Source: Staphylotrichum longicolle (lineage: Eukaryota > Ascomycota > Sordariomycetes > Sordariales > Chaetomiaceae). Taken from it: DNA of 64,000 nucleotides. Made by a program: the position numbers and the translations under genes. Positions 58,501 to 64,000 of this stretch are shown here, in pieces (position 1 is the stretch's first letter; each line of letters starts with the position of its first letter). The DNA lies in the NCBI GenBank assembly GCA_019096155.1, contig JAHCVI010000004.1, positions 1,922,001 to 1,986,000 of the forward strand, read 5' to 3'. The notes under the pieces were generated by a model. That model made no database searches. It was not told the origin of the DNA and worked only from the letters and a program-made list of their open reading frames with translations.

Positions 58501-60395
58501 AACCGGGAAGCCACGCAGCCCTCGGACTTGTGCACCCCTGCGCCTTTCTTGCTCAAACACGAACGGAAGAATCACACCGTTTTCCATGCCTTCGATGCCC
58601 CGTCTCCGGATTTACCATCCTCAAAATCCAATCTCCGTCGGGTTTTGTACGTCGATATCCGGTGCAAGCCTCTTTGGCAAGAAGCGTTGTTGAACAACCC
58701 CAACACATCACGCTGACAACAGCCGGAGCCATGGACCCAGGAGAGCGGAACATGGCGTTTCGCAGTCAGCACCCAATCTTCTTCACGGGGAAAAGGGGGG
58801 TATGCGGGCTTTGCGCCCATTGGGGCTGAACCCCCGCAATTCCGAGAGCTCGCAGGAATCACTACACCCCAAAGCAGCAACCATCGCCCTTCTGGTCCTC
58901 TAAGATGGTTGGGGTCCTGTTGGGGTCCTGCTGGGATGCCGCTGCTAAAGCAATGAATGCGTTCTATGAAAGCCAATAACCTGTCACCATCAAGCGAGGC
59001 ACCGTTCCGACCCTCCGTCAACAGCAGGGCATGCGGGGAAAGGCAACTGGTGGCGCTCTCATGCCCTCTGGCTGTCTCGCAATCGCCGAACGGGCCCAAG
59101 CAAGCGGGCCACAGGGCTGCTGCTGGCTCTGCGGGAATGCAGTGCGACCAGGACCTCGCGACTTGTGGCACGTCTGTGACCTGGACGGGCTTTGTCAGGC
59201 AGTCGGGGAACCCAGAAACCATCTGACGATGCCATGTTACATCCATGAGGCGGTCTGCAAGGCGGGTGGAATAGAGCCGAGCGGACTCGGGGCTGTGCGC
59301 GCCTTCAGCCTGTCAAATCGTCCCGTTCATTGCGGGCGCGTTGTGGCCCTTCATCCCATTTTCCTAATCGGGAAGCTCATACTTCAACGTGGTACACTCA
59401 CCGACGCAGAACCCCCCCAATGGTGTCTAGGCCAAACGGCCTTCGCCGGTGACGCATGCCGAAAGACGACGTTACCATGAAACCGTTTGTGGGATGCAGG
59501 ATGGGATGGGTTTTGACAAATACGCAGCTGCGATGGGGGTGGGCAGAGTAACTCAAATCATCACCACTCCATGACGAGTCCCTTGAGGCTGTGCCGTCGG
59601 TTTGTCACGGGATGCCCGCGACTCGACGGAACTCCCCGGGACGGACGGACTCTGAGTATCAACTCGTTTGTCTTGGGACTTTGTTTCTGCAAGAGGCTGT
59701 TCTTGCGAATACAGCGTGCATCCAGTATCCTCAATAGGCAGTGTCTGCGTCACAAGGTTGAGAGACAGTAGAGGAGAATGTGACCATACCAAACAAACAA
59801 ACGCCCTGGCAGGACCTCCCGACATCTCGTGGGGACAGAGCTGTGTACCATCGAAACCAAGGTTGACCTCCCCTCGAAGCCTTCAATGTAAACATGCAGT
59901 CACTGTACCCCTGAACCCTAGTCTGTCTCGCGGCATCCTCAAGGGCCAGTCAAAGTCAGATGCAGAAAACCCGCAGTCAAGCTCGTCTCTCACAGATAAC
60001 AAGCAGAAGGATACACTGCTGGACGGGATGAAACGCACAATGAAACTGAACAGCAGGCGAGGAAGACTTCCACTCCTGACATGCAAACCCAGAAACGGAT
60101 GTTGACGGATTCATGCTCACCCTCGTTGCTCTCATACACAACTGCAAAATAAACAGCAAGACAAACCATTCATGAATTCCCCAAGTGACTCACTCACACC
60201 CACGAAAACACACAAGACTGTTTGCGTTGCCAGCATGTCCATAAATCCACCAATATTAGACCAATCCATGCCCCAACAACGCCAGCAAACACGTAAAGCA
60301 TCTAGCCAACCACCTCCCTGCCCCAAGCCATGTCCATTCCCCGTTCCCCAGCAACCACAGAGTGAAGCCCATGCTATGTATGCCCATGCAACACA

Positions 60396-60480
60396 AAGAG
60401 AGAGAAAGAGAGAGGGAGAGAGAGCAACAGAGAGCAAGTAGATAACTAGTACATGTGTCAGAGAGGAAGAGAGAGAGAGC
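60396..60480 (+). repeat. GA-rich microsatellite
   Basis: Interrupted GA dinucleotide runs lie about 250-330 nt beyond the stop codon of the minus-strand Mlp1-type gene, so they are CT-rich on its coding strand. Confidence 0.85.
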
Positions 60481-60722
60481 TCATGCAAGCGGTATCATCA
60501 GTCTTCCTTTTCCTTTTCTCACCCCCCTTCTACGACCTATTCTCCTCGTGGTATCTCCCACCCACCCATTCAGGCCCCGTCGGCCTCTTCTTGACCCCAT
60601 TCGACGTCCCAGCCATGCAATTATTCTCCCCCTCAACTCCATCAACCCCCCAAATCCACCAGGAACCACGCCCTGTGAACAAAAGAGACCCTCCATTCCA
60701 AGAACCAACTCAAATCACTGCA

Positions 60723-63700
60723 TCACTGTCCTCCACCCCCCCTCGCCCTCTTCCCACCCCTCGCGCTCTCCTGCCCGCCATCGGTGCCATCCCTAGGCCT
60801 CTTATTCCCCGCCGCTCCGCCAGATGGATTGAACTCGCCTGCACCAGGGTTCAAACCGGCGCCGCCACCGGCGCCACCACCACCACGGCCGAAACCACCA
60901 CGCCCGCGCTGTCCCTGACCACCGCGACCTGGCCCAGCCTGGTACACGCCCCTAGCGCCGCGACCAGCGTGAGCGCCGCGGGCCGAGGGAACCGGGATGC
61001 CCCGAGGTTGATTCTGCGTCTGTGGTTGCTGCTGCTGTGGTTGCTGAGGTTGGCCTTGCGGCGGCTGCTGCTGCTGCTGCTGCTGCGGCGCCGCTGCGAC
61101 GGGTTGCGGGAGGGCGCTGGTCGGCTGGGCCGGGGCGCCAAAGGGGTTGTTGATCGGCGCTCCGCCGGGGGCGGGGATTCCAGTGGCTGCTTTCGTGGGT
61201 TGAGGAAGAGCGCTCTGGGGAGCTGGTGCGGGCGCCGCGGGCTTCGGTTCCTCCTTGACGGCTGGGGCTGGCGAGTTGTCAGTAAAACTGCGCGAGGCTG
61301 GCTGAGACTGGTGAGACAACATACCGTTAGGAGCCTGGCCCGCAGCGGCGGCAGGAGGTGCGGTGCCAGCAGCAGCAGGGTGGACTACCGCCGGGAGTGC
61401 ATTCGCCTGTGCAGGAGTCGGGGCCGCAGGAGGAGCGGGAGGCTTTGCGTCCTTCGCAACGTTCCACACCTCGACGACGGGTTTCTGAGGGGTTTCCTTA
61501 GCCGCCGCCTCAACAATCGCGAACTTGGCCTGCGCAGTCTTGCTCTGCCTGTCGAGCATGTTGATGCGCAGAGCCGACTTCTTCTCAGACAACGCGGCCG
61601 CCTGCTCCCTCGCGTTAACAACCTTCTGCTCATACTCGGCTTTTACTGCAGCCTCGGTCTCCTCCTTGACCTTCTTTGTCTCGGTGGCGACCATCCGCTT
61701 GACATTGGCCTTGACGATGCTGGAGACAGTCGCGTTGGTAGCGACAAATTCTCGGATTTGCGCATCGTTCATGGAGCTAAAGTCCACGCCTGGTGTCTGC
61801 AGAGGTTGTGCGGCAGCCGGCTTGGAGGGGGTGGAAGGCACGCCGTTCTGGGGAGTCGGAGGCATCTGTTCGGCCTTGATGATGGCAAGCTCTTGTTGGA
61901 GCTTGAGATCAAACTCGGCCTGCATCTTGGCCTTGTCCTCCTGAGCCTGCTTCTCCATGGCCTCCTTCGAGTCTGCGAGCCTTTTGTTCAGAGCATTCTT
62001 CATCTTGTCGGACCGCTGCTTGAGGATGGCGTCGGACTGCTCTTCAAGCTCCTTGGTCTTCTGTTCGAATTCCGCCGCCTTGGCTTCCGCGGTCGCGATC
62101 TTCTCTTCTAGAGCCTTGCGCTCTTCGTCCGAGAGACCGGGCGTTGGCTGAGAAGGCGCGGGTGTAGCGTCGGCCATGGTGACCTCACCACCGGCAGCAG
62201 CTGCCGCTGCCTGTGCCAGAGCTTGGTCGCGCTCTGAAATGGCGGCGGCGAGTTCAGCCTTGAGCTGCGCAACCTGGGCCTCCGCCGCAGCCTTCTGCGA
62301 CGAGACGGTCTCCAGTTCGTGTCGCAGGCTCTCGAGCTGCTGATTGAGCTCGGCGACTTGGTCAGAATTTGTGGAGTCGGCAGGCGGCTGCTCGGCTACT
62401 GGAGGCGCCGGGGCGGCCGGAGCAGAGGGGACCGTTGCTTGCTGCACTTGCTGCTCCAAGAGCTGGTTTTTCTCGGTGACCTCCGCCAGCTGTTGTTTGG
62501 CTGTCTCCAACTCCTGCTCTACGGCAGCCAACCGTTCGTTGACCGAATCGAGGTTGCCCTGGAGCGTGTTCTTGTCGTTGTTTGCATCATCGCGTTGAGA
62601 CTTCATGTTCCTGAATCGAGTCTTGAAGTCCTCGGCAAGCCTCTCCTTGGTCGCCTTCCACTCGTTGGCCTTGGCATCCAAGGCGTCCTTAGCCTCCTGC
62701 AGCTGTTGTTGCAGGGACTGCTCAGACTCCTTGAGAGCATCTCGCTCGGTCTCCAGACCCGCGATGGTCGCCTTGAGCTGTTCCGCCTCCTGGGGGTCAG
62801 CCTGACCGTACTTGCTGAGGATCGACTCGATCCTCTTCTGCAAGCCTTCGCGGGCCTCCTGGAGCTGTTTGATCTCCTGCTCCTTGAAGCCCTTGTCGAG
62901 TTCAAGTTCAGAAATGCGAGCCTCCAGAGGCTGGATCTTGCCCTCCAGTTCAGAAATCTTCTGAGACTTTTGCTCAAGCTGGGCTTGGGAGCGCTGGTTC
63001 TCATTGCGGAGAGTGACGTTGCTCTCGCGGATGAGGTTAAGCTCATTGAGTTTGTCCATAAGCTCTTTGTGTGTGAGGGAGCTCCGCGAGCTGTCGGCGC
63101 GAGCCCTGCGCTCCTGCTCAAGCTTGAGGCGCGCCTCGTCAAGTTGTGATTGCGAGTATTCGAGTTGTTGTTGCAGTCTCTTCGCCTCCTGAAGCTTGAT
63201 GTCGTACTGCACCTCAAGAATCTCCTTTTCGCGGCGCAAGTAGTTGTTAAGTTCACGGAGACCCTCGGTGGCGGCATCGGCGACGGAAGGCGAAGGGCCC
63301 TCGGCATCAGGCCGAGCCCGGTTCTGCTGCAAGGCGGTGATTTGAGACGTGACGCTGTCAAGCTGCTGGTTGAGAAGCTTGTTTTGCGCCGCGACATCTT
63401 CCCGCCTGGCCTTGATCTCCGATATCTCCTGCTCGAGCTGCTGACGGCGCTCTTCCCAGGATTGCTCACTCTGGGCGAGAGAAAGCCTGGCAGACTCTGC
63501 CTCCGCCCTCCAGGCGGCTGACTGTGTCTTCAGCTCGTTATGCTCGTGACGGATTTGCTGCAAAAGCTTGGCAGCTTCCGCGTGCTTGACGAGTTCCTGC
63601 TCGTAATCCTGCTGAGCCTTGGTGGCGATCTCCGCCTGGGCACGCAGGTCTTGCTGGTGGAATCGTGCGGTCTCCTTGTACCGCTCCTCCTCATCCTTCA

Positions 63701-64000
63701 AACGCGCGATATCGGCGTTCAACATGCGCTCCTTCTCCTCAAACTTTCTCGCGATGTCGCCCTGGGAATCCCGGAGCATGTTAAGCTCGTTGTTCGAGTT
63801 GGACAACTCGATCGTGAGGGCTTCAACACGTTGCTGCAGCTCATTGACCGAGGAAGTCTTCTCGTCCAGGGCAGCATCCATCTCTTGACGGTACTGGTCG
63901 TGCGACTCGTTGAGACTGGATAACTCTTCCTCCATATCCTTGCTGAGCTGCTTGAACTGCTCGGCCTGCTGCTTGGCGTTGTCGAGCTGGACATTGAGCA
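60723..64000 (-). CDS. mlp1: Mlp1/Tpr-type nuclear-basket protein, C-terminal part (5' partial)
   Basis: The frame is open from the window edge (64000) to the stop at 60725-60723, about 1092 codons, and the N-terminal part lies outside. Mlp1/Tpr forms filaments of the nuclear-pore basket and helps retain unspliced mRNA and organise chromatin. The first 750 residues visible here are continuous heptad-rich coiled coil (KLQEAKRLQQQLEYSQSQLD is typical), broken by short Pro/Ala insertions. The C-terminal 300 residues are Pro/Ala/Gln-rich and end with many RG/RGG motifs (RGARGVYQAGPGRGGQGQRG) and a basic stretch (GNKRPRDGTDGG, GGKRARGG). This layout, coiled coil then disordered basic tail, fits fungal Mlp1. 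No intron is needed in this part. Confidence 0.9.
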   Translation of the reverse strand, partial: LNVQLDNAKQQAEQFKQLSKDMEEELSSLNESHDQYRQEMDAALDEKTSSVNELQQRVEALTIELSNSNNELNMLRDSQGDIARKFEEKERMLNADIARLKDEEERYKETARFHQQDLRAQAEIATKAQQDYEQELVKHAEAAKLLQQIRHEHNELKTQSAAWRAEAESARLSLAQSEQSWEERRQQLEQEISEIKARREDVAAQNKLLNQQLDSVTSQITALQQNRARPDAEGPSPSVADAATEGLRELNNYLRREKEILEVQYDIKLQEAKRLQQQLEYSQSQLDEARLKLEQERRARADSSRSSLTHKELMDKLNELNLIRESNVTLRNENQRSQAQLEQKSQKISELEGKIQPLEARISELELDKGFKEQEIKQLQEAREGLQKRIESILSKYGQADPQEAEQLKATIAGLETERDALKESEQSLQQQLQEAKDALDAKANEWKATKERLAEDFKTRFRNMKSQRDDANNDKNTLQGNLDSVNERLAAVEQELETAKQQLAEVTEKNQLLEQQVQQATVPSAPAAPAPPVAEQPPADSTNSDQVAELNQQLESLRHELETVSSQKAAAEAQVAQLKAELAAAISERDQALAQAAAAAAGGEVTMADATPAPSQPTPGLSDEERKALEEKIATAEAKAAEFEQKTKELEEQSDAILKQRSDKMKNALNKRLADSKEAMEKQAQEDKAKMQAEFDLKLQQELAIIKAEQMPPTPQNGVPSTPSKPAAAQPLQTPGVDFSSMNDAQIREFVATNATVSSIVKANVKRMVATETKKVKEETEAAVKAEYEQKVVNAREQAAALSEKKSALRINMLDRQSKTAQAKFAIVEAAAKETPQKPVVEVWNVAKDAKPPAPPAAPTPAQANALPAVVHPAAAGTAPPAAAAGQAPNGMLSHQSQPASRSFTDNSPAPAVKEEPKPAAPAPAPQSALPQPTKAATGIPAPGGAPINNPFGAPAQPTSALPQPVAAAPQQQQQQQPPQGQPQQPQQQQPQTQNQPRGIPVPSARGAHAGRGARGVYQAGPGRGGQGQRGRGGFGRGGGGAGGGAGLNPGAGEFNPSGGAAGNKRPRDGTDGGQESARGGKRARGGGGQ

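Larger units (their letters stand above)
47618..60722. other. 13.1-kb region without supported gene
   Basis: This is the longest gene-poor stretch of the window. Base composition is ordinary and GC-rich, not the AT-rich kind left by repeat-induced mutation. Open frames reach about 263 codons (56901-57692) but overlap similar ones in other frames and show no motif. It contains an 8-bp minisatellite, a short dispersed repeat and, near its end, A/C-rich sequence (60120-60720) that is probably the 3' flank of the Mlp1-type gene. Several CCAAT boxes occur (for example near 50663 and 50705). No tRNA, rRNA or transposase was recognised. Confidence 0.45.

Noticed and set aside
60453..62111. 552-codon + strand frame opposite the Mlp1-type gene
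   Set aside because: Its Arg/Leu-rich translation is the antisense image of the Gln/Ala/Pro-rich tail; the minus-strand frame has family features.

Overview
The window is nuclear DNA of a filamentous ascomycete, most likely a Sordariomycete of the order Sordariales (Chaetomiaceae-like). The evidence is: 21 introns I could place by hand, mostly 48-123 nt, with GTRNGT donors and CTRAC-type branch sites; strongly GC-ending codons; a 447-residue beta-tubulin whose five introns crowd the first 53 codons; a CPC-1/Gcn4-type regulator with upstream ORFs; and a PexC-type Pex11 protein. No prokaryotic, viral or CRISPR features and no convincing tRNA or rRNA gene were seen.

Layout. 0.3-2.7 kb: a spliced fungal gene of the NACHT-N-domain/ankyrin type with a Cys/Asp repeat tail. 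3.2-4.2 kb: a Pex11-family gene whose frame is broken three times. 4.4-5.3 kb (minus): a four-helix membrane protein. 6.5-8.0 kb: the Srp40/NOLC1-type nucleolar serine-rich protein. 11.4-13.7 kb: an adenosine deaminase of the ADGF/CECR1 branch. 14.7-16.6 kb: a membrane protein with a PPSQE repeat. 18.7-20.4 kb: cpc-1 with its leader (palindromic TGACTCA site, two uORFs, and a long in-frame ATG-less open stretch). 23.3-26.9 kb (minus): a 1129-residue serine-rich protein, possibly a Byr4/Bfa1-type septation regulator. 33.3-35.6 kb: a Gcn20-type ABC-F protein broken by two small deletions. 36.5-38.3 kb: beta-tubulin. 46.5-47.6 kb (minus): a fungal bZIP factor. 60.7 kb to the window edge (minus): the C-terminal 1092 codons of an Mlp1/Tpr nuclear-basket protein.

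These are dispersed housekeeping and regulatory genes rather than a cluster. A loose functional link is amino-acid starvation control: CPC-1 (Gcn4) and the ABC-F protein (Gcn20) both belong to the general-control pathway, and they lie 13 kb apart. Three long stretches (26.9-33.3, 39.8-46.5 and 47.6-60.7 kb) hold no gene I can support.

Main points for a second look: the apparently coding, ATG-less, 270-codon N-terminal extension in the cpc-1 leader; the perfect palindromic CPC-1-type site in its own promoter; indels breaking two otherwise well-conserved genes; a diverged repeat array downstream of beta-tubulin; and a G/T-rich strand bias downstream of most genes that flips in the middle of the cpc-1 convergent intergenic region. 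Exon boundaries come from reading splice signals by eye and were checked only for frame consistency. No searches were run.
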